64,000 nucleotides of DNA from Bermanella sp040371755 (GCF_040371755.1 NZ_BAABWE010000004.1:62001-126000); one strand, 5' to 3'; counted from the stretch's first letter, positions 18,006 through 25,841 are shown. Notes: generated by a model not told the origin, from the letters alone. Made by a program: numbers and translations.

Positions 18006-18043
18006 AAAAAGCCCCTATGATTTAGCAATTATAGGGGCTTTTT
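18006..18043 (+). terminator. Terminator after ridA
   Basis: AAAAAGCCCCTAT and ATAGGGGCTTTTT form a perfect 13-bp stem with a 12-base loop. T-runs on both strands suggest a bidirectional terminator serving ridA and the converging minus-strand gene at 18095. Confidence 0.9.
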
Positions 18044-18094
18044 AGTGGGGTAATCATTAGTAAATAGGTCTACTCTCTACGCGTTAGTTTGTTG

Positions 18095-18628
18095 TTAATG
18101 ATTCACACGCTGATATGAGATCATGCCCTGCAATTTAATTTTTGGCTGGTCTGATGAACTAACTACAACTCGATAGTTTGTGCCGTCTTTAGCAGTAATT
18201 AAATATGATACAGTTGTTAGGTAACCACTATTTTTTGTATCTACTTTTTTTGTGGTGTAACCACCTTCGCCATTAGGTAAAAAATCATTCACAAGTGATA
18301 ATAGATGTTCTTTATCATTAAACCGAGACATTACGGTACAAACACCCTTGTCCGAACTAACTATATAACTGCCATCATATTTATGCTGAAGCCAAGCTGA
18401 AGCTGTCGAAGAACCGACAAAATGTTGGGTCGCTCTTGCGTTCATAAATTGCATGTTGAAAGGCTTTACTGCTGTTGGGATATTTTGAGCATTACCTTTT
18501 GATGGAACGCAAACGGAAAAGAAAAGTTTACTTGCATGTTCTGCTTGCTTGTTAGAATTCGTATTTTCTGCTGAATAGCTTGAAGTAGAAAATAATACAA
18601 GAAGTAGGAATATGTTAATTGATTTCAT
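18095..18628 (-). CDS. Secreted protein of unknown function
   Basis: A 177-aa protein with a clear signal peptide (MKSINIFLLLVLFSTSSYSA, cleavage near residue 20), so probably periplasmic. The mature part has two cysteines (SVCVPSKG and KGVCTVMSR) that could form a disulphide, and a C-terminal strand-rich segment. I do not recognise the family. It is rich in Ser, Asn and Lys and more AT-rich than its neighbours, consistent with acquired DNA. It sits between ridA and argH, unlike the usual order. Confidence 0.7.
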   Translation of the reverse strand: MKSINIFLLLVLFSTSSYSAENTNSNKQAEHASKLFFSVCVPSKGNAQNIPTAVKPFNMQFMNARATQHFVGSSTASAWLQHKYDGSYIVSSDKGVCTVMSRFNDKEHLLSLVNDFLPNGEGGYTTKKVDTKNSGYLTTVSYLITAKDGTNYRVVVSSSDQPKIKLQGMISYQRVNH

Positions 18629-18696
18629 TGTCTTCCTTGAATGGATTATTAATCATATTGTTTATCAGGTTAACAAGATTTTTATAAATCACTAAT

Positions 18697-18732
18697 AAAA
18701 AACCGCTTTCTCTTTCAAGACAAAGCGGTTTT
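18697..18732 (-). terminator. Terminator after argH
   Basis: AAAACCGCTTT and AAAGCGGTTTT form an 11-bp perfect stem. On the minus strand it is followed by a TTTTTT run, so it terminates argH transcription after the heptamer array. Confidence 0.9.
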
Positions 18733-18737
18733 CTATT

Positions 18738-18772
18738 CTAGCATCTAGCATCTAGCATCTAGCATCTAGCAT
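18738..18772 (-). repeat. Five tandem ATGCTAG heptamers after the argH stop
   Basis: On the minus strand the argH TAG stop is followed without a gap by five exact ATGCTAG units, so the stop codon itself reads as the end of a sixth unit. The array lies between the stop and the terminator. The sequence differs from the GGGAGAC family, but period and position are the same. Confidence 0.9.
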
Positions 18773-20164
18773 CTAGCGCTTCGCAATCTTCTCCGCCGCA
18801 CGCTTCGCCGCTGCACGTACTTGATTCGGTGCTGTCCCCCCTAAATGATCACGGGCAGAAACAGAACCTTCAAGAGTCAGTACTTCAAATACGTCGTCGG
18901 TAATCATGTCGCCAAACTGTTGTAATTCTTCAAGTGACATCTCACCTAAATCTTTTCCAGTTTTTACGCCATAACCCACAGCGCTGCCTACAATCTCGTG
19001 GGAATCACGGAAGGCAACCCCTTTACGCACTAGGTAGTCGGCTAAATCGGTGGCCGTTGAGAAACCACGTAGTGCCGCTTCGCGCATGACTTCTTTTTTA
19101 GAAACTACAAACGGCATCATGTCAGCAAAAGCACGTAAGCTGCCGCCCACGTTGTCGATGGTATCGAATAATGGTTCTTTGTCTTCTTGATTGTCTTTGT
19201 TATAAGCCAAAGGCTGGGACTTCATTAAGGTTAATAAACCAATCAAATGGCCAAAAATACGGCCTGCTTTACCACGTACTAATTCAGGTACGTCAGGGTT
19301 TTTCTTCTGCGGCATGATGGACGAGCCAGTACAAAAACGGTCTGGTAAATCAATGAAGTTAAACTGGGCGCTGGCCCAAAGTACTAATTCTTCACTAAAG
19401 CGGCTTAGGTGCATCATGATGGTGGCACAAGCGGCAGTGAATTCGATGGCGAAATCTCGGTCGGAAACACTATCCAAACTGTTTTCGGTTGGTGCATCAA
19501 AACCTAATAGTTCGGCTGTCATAGCGCGGTCGATTGGGTAAGTGGTACCTGCAAGTGCGGCGGCACCTAATGGCATGACGTTAGTGCGTTTACGACAGTC
19601 TTGCAGGCGCGCAAAGTCGCGTTCTAGCATTTCGTTCCAAGCCAGTAGGTGATGGCCAAAGGTAACAGGTTGCGCGGTCTGTAAGTGAGTGAAACCCGGC
19701 ATGATGGTATCGGCTTCTTTAGTGGCCAATTCAATTAGGCCAGTTTGTAAGCGCGTGATTTCAGCGCTCATGTGGTCAATTTCATCACGTAGGTAAAGAC
19801 GAATATCAGTGGCCACTTGGTCATTACGTGAGCGACCGGTGTGTAGTTTTTTACCTGTAATGCCAATTTTGGCGGTTAATGCAGCTTCGATGTTCATGTG
19901 AACATCTTCAAGAGCGATGCTCCATTCAAAGTTACCTGCTTCGATGTCGGCTTTGATTTCACCTAAACCTTTGATGATGTCGTCACGCTCGGCATCGGTT
20001 AATACGCCTACTTTAGCCAACATGGTGGCATGAGCAATGGAGCCTTGGATGTCTTGGGCGTACATGCGTTGATCAAATTCAACAGACGCGGTGAAACGTT
20101 GAACAAAGGCGTCGGTGGCTTCAGAAAAACGGCCACCCCATGCGGAGTTGGTTGGTTGGCTCAT
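18773..20164 (-). CDS. argH: Argininosuccinate lyase
   Basis: ArgH cleaves argininosuccinate to arginine and fumarate in the last step of arginine synthesis. The 463-aa protein has the N-terminal SAWGGRFSEATDAFVQRFTA, the substrate motif HTGRSRNDQVATD, GFTHLQTAQPVTFGHH with the catalytic His, and the fumarase/lyase signature GSSIMPQKKNPD. Length is typical. It is divergent from the algZ-like kinase gene as in Pseudomonas. The coding end is joined directly to an ATGCTAG repeat array. Confidence 0.97.
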   Translation of the reverse strand: MSQPTNSAWGGRFSEATDAFVQRFTASVEFDQRMYAQDIQGSIAHATMLAKVGVLTDAERDDIIKGLGEIKADIEAGNFEWSIALEDVHMNIEAALTAKIGITGKKLHTGRSRNDQVATDIRLYLRDEIDHMSAEITRLQTGLIELATKEADTIMPGFTHLQTAQPVTFGHHLLAWNEMLERDFARLQDCRKRTNVMPLGAAALAGTTYPIDRAMTAELLGFDAPTENSLDSVSDRDFAIEFTAACATIMMHLSRFSEELVLWASAQFNFIDLPDRFCTGSSIMPQKKNPDVPELVRGKAGRIFGHLIGLLTLMKSQPLAYNKDNQEDKEPLFDTIDNVGGSLRAFADMMPFVVSKKEVMREAALRGFSTATDLADYLVRKGVAFRDSHEIVGSAVGYGVKTGKDLGEMSLEELQQFGDMITDDVFEVLTLEGSVSARDHLGGTAPNQVRAAAKRAAEKIAKR

Positions 20165-20361
20165 AGTGCTCTCACTTTATTTCAGCTTAGGCTGATCACT
20201 AATCGGATAAAAATTGCGCGTATTATACAGGATATGCGTAATTTCTTCACTGCGCACAGAGACAAATCACCACTTATCTATAAATGTGGCCACTTGACGA
20301 ATTTGCCTTGAGCCTAGGGCCAGAATGGGTAAGACTTTGACCATTATAAAAGGATTCATTC

Positions 20362-21414
20362 ATGGCGTTTAACCCCACAATGCAAGCGATTGATGCGAAG
20401 GAGCTGATACCTGATCTGTGTCAGGTACGCTCACTGCTTTGGTTGGTGCTATTTAGTGAAGCATTAGTGATTGTACTGATTTTGCTGACCAGCGGGGTGC
20501 AGTACTTCAGTTGGGATAGCTTTGGTTTATTGTCGTTTTATGTGCAGTGGGTGGGGTTGTTATCCGCTGCTAGCTTATGTCGCTTACGTTTGTTATTACC
20601 ACCGTTGACCTTAAATCAGCTCACATTTTTGAGTTTTGTACTGATACAGCTCGTAAATTTTTTGATGAGCACATTAACTCTATATGTGTTGAATTATGTC
20701 ATGTTAGAGGACTATGGTTGGGATTGGATTATTCGTAATCAGCTAGTCAGTGCCATTTTAGGTGCGTTACTGCTACATTACTTTTATGTGCAAATGCAAA
20801 ACCGATTGCATGCCCGTAGCGAGTTGCAATCTAGAGTTCAGGCTCTGCAAAGCCGAATTCGCCCACATTTTTTATTTAATAGTATGAATATTATTGCTAG
20901 CTTAATTCATGCGAACCCAGACAAGGCTGAACAAGCGGTTGAGGATTTAAGTGAATTATTTCGAGCTAGTTTAAAAATGGCCGGCACTGAAACCTCACTA
21001 CACCAAGAAATTGAGCTGTGTAAAAAGTACATCAATATAGAGCAATTACGTTTAGGTCAGCGACTTTCAGTGGATTGGCAAGTGCATACAAGCCTACAGG
21101 CCAGTATTCCATTATTAACACTGCAACCGGTTATTGAAAACGCTATTTATCATGGTATAGCCCCTAGCGAGCATGGGGGAGAAGTGAGTATTGAAATTAA
21201 GGCGCTACAAAATAGATTACATATTTATGTGAGTAATCCAGTTTGTTTGAATACACACCAGCTCAATGAAAAGGGTAATCAAATGGCCTTAGATAATATC
21301 ACCCACCGCTTACAGGCTTTATATGGTCATGACGCGAGGGTGGATACGGAACAAACGGAAGAACGCTTTACAATTCACCTTAGTTATCAACAAACAGTGC
21401 CAAGTGAATCATGA
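20362..21414 (+). CDS. algZ: LytS/AlgZ-type sensor histidine kinase
   Basis: A 350-aa membrane kinase. The N-terminal region (about residues 25-155) has four hydrophobic helices, followed by a coiled linker and the His_kinase domain with the phospho-acceptor motif RIRPHFLFNSMNIIASLI, then an ATPase domain with LQPVIENAIYHG. It pairs with the LytTR regulator that overlaps its stop by four bases. The argH-algZ-algR order matches Pseudomonas, where AlgZ (FimS) controls alginate and twitching. The ligand and targets here are unknown. Confidence 0.9.
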   Translation: MAFNPTMQAIDAKELIPDLCQVRSLLWLVLFSEALVIVLILLTSGVQYFSWDSFGLLSFYVQWVGLLSAASLCRLRLLLPPLTLNQLTFLSFVLIQLVNFLMSTLTLYVLNYVMLEDYGWDWIIRNQLVSAILGALLLHYFYVQMQNRLHARSELQSRVQALQSRIRPHFLFNSMNIIASLIHANPDKAEQAVEDLSELFRASLKMAGTETSLHQEIELCKKYINIEQLRLGQRLSVDWQVHTSLQASIPLLTLQPVIENAIYHGIAPSEHGGEVSIEIKALQNRLHIYVSNPVCLNTHQLNEKGNQMALDNITHRLQALYGHDARVDTEQTEERFTIHLSYQQTVPSES

Positions 21415-22133
21415 AAATTTTGATCGTCGATGATGAAGACCTTGCTCGCAGTCGCCTAGCGCGGTTTATCGAAAAAGCACAATTAGGTGAGGTGATTGCC
21501 TCGGTGAGTAATGGAGTACAAGCCATTGAAGCCGTTGAAAAATACTTGCCCGATGTGGTGCTTTTAGATATTCAAATGCCGGTTATGGATGGTTTAGAAG
21601 CGGCTCGGCATATTTCACAAATTGAAACACCTCCAGCCATTATATTTTGTACAGCCTATGACGAATATGCGCTTGAAGCATTTAATGTTCAGGCAGGTGG
21701 TTACTTGCTAAAGCCAGTCAGGCAAGACGATTTAGTAACAGTGTTTTCTAAGCTTAAAAAAATAAACAAAGTACAAGCGGTTGCCTTAAATACCAGTGAA
21801 CGTCGTACACATATTAGTGCTAAAACCCATCAAGGATTACAGTTAATTCCTATAGAGCACATTTTATTATTTAAAGCCGAACAGAAGTATATATCGGTGA
21901 TTCACAAAGATGGTGAATTACTAATAGACGAGCCATTGAAGGACTTAGAAGAAGAGTTTGCGGACGACTTTATACGAGTGCATCGTAATTCACTTGTGCG
22001 CAAGACAGCAATCAGTGGATTTGAAAAAAACGATGACGCTAGTTTTTCCCTACGTTTAACTGGATATGATGAACTGGTGCCGATTTCGCGGCGACATGTG
22101 GCGCCGGTGCGTAAGTTAGTCAAAGCTTTGTAG
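21411..22133 (+). CDS. algR: LytTR-family response regulator (AlgR-like)
   Basis: A 240-aa transcription factor with a receiver domain (acidic IVDDED, phospho-Asp in VLLDIQMPVMDG, Lys in YLLKPVRQ) and a C-terminal LytTR DNA-binding domain (LIPIEHILLFKAEQKYISV, FIRVHRNSLVRKTAI). The ATG overlaps the kinase stop (ATGA), so both are made together. Homology to AlgR is strong by context and motifs, but the regulon need not be alginate. A long palindromic repeat follows the gene. Confidence 0.92.
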   Translation: MKILIVDDEDLARSRLARFIEKAQLGEVIASVSNGVQAIEAVEKYLPDVVLLDIQMPVMDGLEAARHISQIETPPAIIFCTAYDEYALEAFNVQAGGYLLKPVRQDDLVTVFSKLKKINKVQAVALNTSERRTHISAKTHQGLQLIPIEHILLFKAEQKYISVIHKDGELLIDEPLKDLEEEFADDFIRVHRNSLVRKTAISGFEKNDDASFSLRLTGYDELVPISRRHVAPVRKLVKAL

Positions 22134-22145
22134 ATAGGGGGCGCT

Positions 22146-22258
22146 TACTGAGGTTCGTTTATGCTGCGTTAATTTTTTATTTTTCTTCGTTACATAGGCG
22201 AGCTATGCGCCTCAGAAAAATAAAAAAGTGCCTTGCCTAAACTTCACTCAGTACAGCT
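22146..22258. repeat. About 120-bp imperfect palindrome, copy 2 (after algR)
   Basis: Perfect 14-base inner arms (22173-22186 and 22214-22227) surround a CTTCGTTACATAG...CTATGCGCCTCAG core. Outer arms begin ACTGAG on one side and end CTCAGT on the other. The core and the right-arm GCCTTGCCTAA piece match copy 1. The element fills most of the algR-hisF gap, together with the heptamer array. Confidence 0.75.
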
Positions 22259-22343
22259 TTGAGTTTGCAGGATGTTTGACAGAAATTTGGCTTATCGAGT
22301 TGAAAAGCATTTTGACTTTGATGTCGCGAGAACGCTAGCTGCG

Positions 22344-22406
22344 TCTCCCGTCTCCCGTCTCCCGTCTCCCGTCTCCCGTCTCCCGTCTCCCGTCTCCCGT
22401 CTCCCG
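22344..22406 (-). repeat. Nine tandem GGGAGAC-type heptamers after the hisF stop
   Basis: Nine exact TCTCCCG units on the plus strand (CGGGAGA on the sense strand of hisF) begin at the base following the hisF TAA. The array ends in a GCAGCTAGC-like flank that resembles the flanks at hisH and hisB. This is the longest array in the window. Confidence 0.95.
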
Positions 22407-23180
22407 TTAAAGCCTGACCTCAATTCCTTGATCCTGCATATGCTCTTTCGCTTCTTGCACAGTATGTTCACCAAAGTGAAAAATACTAGCCGCTAAAACA
22501 GCATCCGCTTTGCCTTGGGTCACGCCATCAGCTAAATGTTGCAAGTTACCCACACCACCTGAAGCAATGACAGGCACATTTACCGCTTCTGAAATAGCCC
22601 GTGTTAATTCAATGTCAAAACCGGTTTTAACGCCGTCTTTATCCATGGATGTTAAAAGGACTTCACCAGCGCCGTGGTCAGTCATTTTTACTGCCCACTC
22701 AATGGCGTCGATGCCAGTGGGTTTGCGCCCGCCGTGGGTGAATATTTCCCATTTATTTGGCTCACCTTCGCTGCTGACTTTTTTTGCGTCTATGGCAATA
22801 ACAATGCATTGGCTACCAAACTTCTCAGCGGCTTCGCGCACAAAGTCTGGGTTGGTAATTGCAGCACTGTTAATGGAGACTTTATCGGCTCCGGCATTAA
22901 GCATGTTGCGAATGTCTTCAATGGCGCGAATACCTCCGCCCACAGTAAGGGGAATAAAGACCTGTTCGGCAATGGCCTGTACCATATGAATGGTGGTGTC
23001 ACGGCCTTCATGAGAGGCGGTAATATCCAAGAAGGTGATTTCATCGGCACCTTGTTCGTCGTAGCGTTTGGCCACTTCAACAGGGTCGCCAGCGTCGCGA
23101 ATGTCGACAAATTGCACCCCTTTAACCACGCGGCCGTCTTCGACGTCTAGGCAGGGTATGATTCTTTTTGCTAATCCCAT
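22407..23180 (-). CDS. hisF: Imidazole glycerol phosphate synthase subunit HisF
   Basis: HisF is the cyclase subunit that turns PRFAR and HisH-derived ammonia into imidazole glycerol phosphate and AICAR. The 257-aa (beta/alpha)8 barrel has MGLAKRIIPCLDVEDGRVVKG with the first catalytic Asp, the second Asp in IAIDAKK, and phosphate loops VGGGIR and IASGGVG. It is the last of the hisB-hisH-hisF genes here. hisA, normally between hisH and hisF, is absent from the 357-base gap. Confidence 0.97.
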   Translation of the reverse strand: MGLAKRIIPCLDVEDGRVVKGVQFVDIRDAGDPVEVAKRYDEQGADEITFLDITASHEGRDTTIHMVQAIAEQVFIPLTVGGGIRAIEDIRNMLNAGADKVSINSAAITNPDFVREAAEKFGSQCIVIAIDAKKVSSEGEPNKWEIFTHGGRKPTGIDAIEWAVKMTDHGAGEVLLTSMDKDGVKTGFDIELTRAISEAVNVPVIASGGVGNLQHLADGVTQGKADAVLAASIFHFGEHTVQEAKEHMQDQGIEVRL

Positions 23181-23197
23181 GAGGTTTTGCTCGTATC

Positions 23198-23324
23198 TCG
23201 CTTTCTGAGCCTTGCTAATACGGCGTTAAAAAATTTATCACAATCCTCATGTGCTCGAGCACACTGCGGTTGTTCTAAATTTTTTGCCTTGTCTTAGCTG
23301 CGGTCAGTTCAGCTTATGGTTCTG
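23198..23324. repeat. About 120-bp imperfect palindrome, copy 3 (hisH-hisF gap)
   Basis: Centred on the perfect palindrome GTGCTCGAGCAC (23251-23262), with inner arms AAAAAATTTA and TAAATTTTTT (23228-23237 and 23276-23285). Outer arms carry CTGAGCCTTGCTAATACGGC on the left and GCCTTGTCTTAGCTGCGGTC on the right. It is closest to copy 4 and lies just upstream of the hisF ATG. Confidence 0.8.
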
Positions 23325-23337
23325 ATTATTTAATTGT

Positions 23338-23428
23338 GTAGGATGGGTTAGCGCGAGCCTAACTCATCTTAAATTATTCATGTTTGATGGGTTACGATTT
23401 CGCTTCGCTCAACCTAACCCATCCTACG
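23338..23428. repeat. REP-like double unit (hisH-hisF gap)
   Basis: GTAGGATGGGTTAG (23338) and CTAACCCATCCTAC (23414-23427) are inverted arms. The left arm has its own small palindrome (GATGGGTTAG / CCTAACTCATC). The right part contains GGGTTACGATTTCGCTTCG. Related single units lie at 24365 and 31228, with a degenerate one at 9344. Confidence 0.75.
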
Positions 23429-23501
23429 GGAAATTTCATTTCGAAGACGGAATGACCAAAGAAAAGGTTTTGACTTGAACGAAGCGAAATCTTTAGCTGC
23501 G

Positions 23502-23536
23502 TCTCCCGTCTCCCGTCTCCCGTCTCCCGTCTCCCG
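23502..23536 (-). repeat. Five tandem GGGAGAC-type heptamers after the hisH stop
   Basis: Five exact TCTCCCG units end one base before the hisH stop codon. The flank TTTAGCTGCG is the same as beside the hisB array. The 357-base hisH-hisF gap is thus filled by palindrome copy 3, a REP-like unit and this array. Confidence 0.95.
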
Positions 23537-23537
23537 T

Positions 23538-24197
23538 TTACGCTTGCCCATCCCAGTTCAAAAAATTCTCTAATAACTGCAAACCAGCGGTATGGCTTTT
23601 TTCTGGGTGAAACTGCACTGCAAACACATTGTCTTGGCCAATAGCGGCGACAAAATCTTTGCCATAGTGACCGCGGCCTTTGATATGCGCTTCGCTTTCT
23701 GCGGTGACAAAATAGCTGTGTACAAAATAAAAACGACTGTTGTCTTCAATGTTATGCCACATTGGGTGAGCAACTTGGGATACTTGATTCCAGCCCATGT
23801 GTGGAACTTTTAACTTTTCGCCCTGTTGAGTGCCTTGGGTTTCAATCAAGTTGTCGCCAAAGAATTGCACGTTGCCGGGGAAGTATTTTAAACATTCTAC
23901 GCCGCCGTTCTCTTCACTGTGATGCATCATGGCTTGCATACCAACACAAATACCGAGCAGTGGCTTAGTTTTTGCCACTTCGGCGACCACTTGATCGACT
24001 CCTAATCGTAGAATTTCGCTCATGCAGTCACGCATGGCTCCAACACCGGGCAATACCACATGGTCGGCACGGCGAATTTGATCGGGATCAGAGGTAACAA
24101 GTACTTGGGTGTTGTGGTCGCTTACGTGTTCTAGCGCTTTTGAGGCACTGTGTAGGTTACCCATGCCGTAGTCAATGACGGCACATATTCTACTCAT
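23538..24197 (-). CDS. hisH: Imidazole glycerol phosphate synthase subunit HisH
   Basis: HisH is the glutaminase subunit feeding ammonia to HisF. The 219-aa class I amidotransferase has the nucleophile Cys in LLGICVGMQ, the catalytic His-Glu in VQFHPEKS, and the oxyanion/PGVGAM segment VVLPGVGAMRDCM. It lies between hisB and hisF, separated from each by about 356 bases of repeats, far more than the tight spacing usual in his operons. A common transcript is therefore uncertain. Confidence 0.96.
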   Translation of the reverse strand: MSRICAVIDYGMGNLHSASKALEHVSDHNTQVLVTSDPDQIRRADHVVLPGVGAMRDCMSEILRLGVDQVVAEVAKTKPLLGICVGMQAMMHHSEENGGVECLKYFPGNVQFFGDNLIETQGTQQGEKLKVPHMGWNQVSQVAHPMWHNIEDNSRFYFVHSYFVTAESEAHIKGRGHYGKDFVAAIGQDNVFAVQFHPEKSHTAGLQLLENFLNWDGQA

Positions 24198-24205
24198 ATT
24201 AGATA

Positions 24206-24322
24206 TCTCGCTTTCTGAGTCTTGCTAATACGGCATTATAAAATTTCTCACAACTTTCATGTGCTTAAGCACTTGGTAGTTGCTCTATTTTTTTGCCTTA
24301 GCGACGTTCAGTTCAGCTTTTG
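24206..24322. repeat. About 120-bp imperfect palindrome, copy 4 (hisB-hisH gap)
   Basis: Centred on GTGCTTAAGCAC (24261-24272), with AT-rich inner arms (ATAAAATTTCTC / TAGAGC-type). Outer pieces CTGAGTCTTGCTAATACGGC and GCCTTAGCGACGTTCAGTTC match copy 3. It lies just upstream of the hisH ATG, in the same position and orientation as copy 3 before hisF. Confidence 0.8.
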
Positions 24323-24364
24323 TGTTTGAGTTAAAATTAAAAGCTGATTTAATTCGAAGTTTTT

Positions 24365-24472
24365 TGATGGGTTACGATTTCGCTTCGCTCAATCTAACCC
24401 ATCCTACGGAAATATGTATTGTGTTAGGAGTTAAAAATGGATTCCGGTTTGCTCGTACTTCGAAACCGGAAT
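24365..24472. repeat. REP-like unit plus ATTCCGG palindrome (hisB-hisH gap)
   Basis: 24365-24408 repeats the REP-like sequence TGATGGGTTACGATTTCGCT...CTAACCCATCCTACG. It is followed by a perfect 10-bp inverted repeat, ATTCCGGTTT (24441-24450) and AAACCGGAAT (24463-24472). A partial version of this second palindrome lies in the hisH-hisF gap. Confidence 0.75.
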
Positions 24473-24525
24473 GACAAAATTAAGGTTACGCTGTTGACTA
24501 AAACGAAACGAAAACTTTAGCTGCG

Positions 24526-24553
24526 TCTCCCGTCTCCCGTCTCCCGTCTCCCG
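24526..24553 (-). repeat. Four tandem GGGAGAC-type heptamers after the hisB stop
   Basis: Four exact TCTCCCG units abut the hisB stop codon directly, preceded on the plus strand by CTTTAGCTGCG. With the hisF and hisH arrays the copy numbers are 9, 5 and 4. Confidence 0.95.
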
Positions 24554-25147
24554 TTAAAGCGAACCTTTAGTAGAAGGAATAATACCTTCCATTCTTGGGT
24601 CTACTTCTAAAGCCATGCGTAATGCACGACCAAACGCTTTAAATACGGTTTCGGCTTGGTGATGCGCGTTATGGCCTTTTAGGTTGTCGATGTGTAGCGT
24701 TACACCGGCATGATTTACAAATCCTTGGAAAAACTCGTAAAACAGTTCGGTATCAAAGCCACCAATACTGCCACGAGTAAATGGAATTTTGTATTCCAAT
24801 CCGGGGCGGCCAGAAAAGTCGATAACCACACGGCTAAGAGCTTCATCTAATGGCACATAAGCATGACCATAACGGCGAATGCCTTTTTTGTCCCCAACTG
24901 CTTGGGCGAAGGCTTGGCCTAAAGTGATGCCTGTATCTTCTGCGCTGTGGTGATCGTCAATGTGGTTGTCGCCTTTACATAGGATGTCTAGGTCGATCAT
25001 GCCGTGACGGGCAATTTGGTCAAGCATGTGTTCTAGGAACGACATACCAGTATCAAATTGCGCTTTACCTGTGCCATCTAAGTTGATGGACACTTTAATT
25101 TTGGTTTCTGAGGTATTGCGCTCTACCGACGCCGTACGCTGAGCCAT
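24554..25147 (-). CDS. hisB: Imidazoleglycerol-phosphate dehydratase HisB
   Basis: HisB removes water from imidazole glycerol phosphate, the step after HisF/HisH. The 197-aa protein is the monofunctional form, without the phosphatase domain of the E. coli bifunctional enzyme. It has the metal-binding motifs HMLDQIARHG, DDHHSAEDTGI and AHHQAETVFKAFGRAL. The ATG at 25147 gives the family N-terminus MAQRTASVERNT; a TTG six bases upstream is also open. Confidence 0.96.
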   Translation of the reverse strand: MAQRTASVERNTSETKIKVSINLDGTGKAQFDTGMSFLEHMLDQIARHGMIDLDILCKGDNHIDDHHSAEDTGITLGQAFAQAVGDKKGIRRYGHAYVPLDEALSRVVIDFSGRPGLEYKIPFTRGSIGGFDTELFYEFFQGFVNHAGVTLHIDNLKGHNAHHQAETVFKAFGRALRMALEVDPRMEGIIPSTKGSL

Positions 25148-25306
25148 GGTCAAAATCCAATGGTGAAAAAAAAATACAGTATACCTTAAACCATTGGGTG
25201 TGGTTAGGGTTTCAATATGCCAAAGCCAGAGGATTAACGTAGCCTAATAGGTAAATCATGGCTAAAATGGCGCCCAAATTCACTCGAATACGGATATTTC
25301 AATACC

Positions 25307-25744
25307 TTGCCTATTTATTTAGATTGGCTGGCTCAGCCAAGTGAACAAGACATAATCGACTTAGATAAACTTTACCATGATGCTCCTAAGGGCTGGCAGG
25401 ATGAAATTGGCCAGCCATTAAATGCGCAGTGGGCTTTAAACTGTCTTAGCCAAGATTGTAAACTGGCTATGGGGCGCTTTAATGACAAAGTGGTGTGTGC
25501 TGCGTGGTTAATAAAGCAACCGGAGGGCTCAGCACACACATATTTATATAGAGTTGATAAGTTGTGTGTACGCAGTATTACCCGAGAGCGCGGAGTCGCG
25601 AAGCAATTGATGGTTCGTTTGTGTCAGTGGGCTAAAGAGAATGCATATGATCTATATGTGAAAGACCCTGATAATGGCTTATCGGGGTTATATGAGCTGG
25701 GATTTGTACAATATGAACAGGGTTGGCGCTATATTGCCCATTAG
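25307..25744 (+). CDS. GNAT acetyltransferase-like protein, PanZ/PanM-like
   Basis: A 145-aa single GNAT domain. The acetyl-CoA-binding region reads VRSITRERGVAKQLMVRL, and the C-terminus YELGFVQYEQGWRYI resembles the end of PanZ (PanM), the acetyl-CoA sensor that promotes PanD maturation and inhibits it. The match to PanZ is by eye; another GNAT is possible. The start appears to be TTG at 25307, since no suitable ATG precedes the conserved region. It is divergent from hisB. Confidence 0.65.
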   Translation: MPIYLDWLAQPSEQDIIDLDKLYHDAPKGWQDEIGQPLNAQWALNCLSQDCKLAMGRFNDKVVCAAWLIKQPEGSAHTYLYRVDKLCVRSITRERGVAKQLMVRLCQWAKENAYDLYVKDPDNGLSGLYELGFVQYEQGWRYIAH

Positions 25745-25841
25745 TATTGTCTTAAATATGCAACAATAATTTGATTACCTAATACTGTGTGCCGTTAGTG
25801 TAGGGGTCTAGAATGAAAAGCAAAAGTTTACGGAGAACAAG

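Noticed and set aside
22272..22496. Open frame with repeated SPVSRLP residues over the hisF heptamer array
   Set aside because: The amino-acid repeat is only the translation of the DNA heptamer on the strand opposite hisF, and the frame overlaps the hisF 3' end. No ribosome site or family match.
17411..24322. The 120-bp palindromes as integron attC sites
   Set aside because: The ends do not match the GTTRRRY / RYYYAAC core sites, there is no integrase, and the genes between them are ordinary his genes.
22344..24553. The three regularly spaced heptamer arrays as a CRISPR array
   Set aside because: The repeats are seven-base tandem units without spacers, the arrays are about 1 kb apart, and there are no cas genes.
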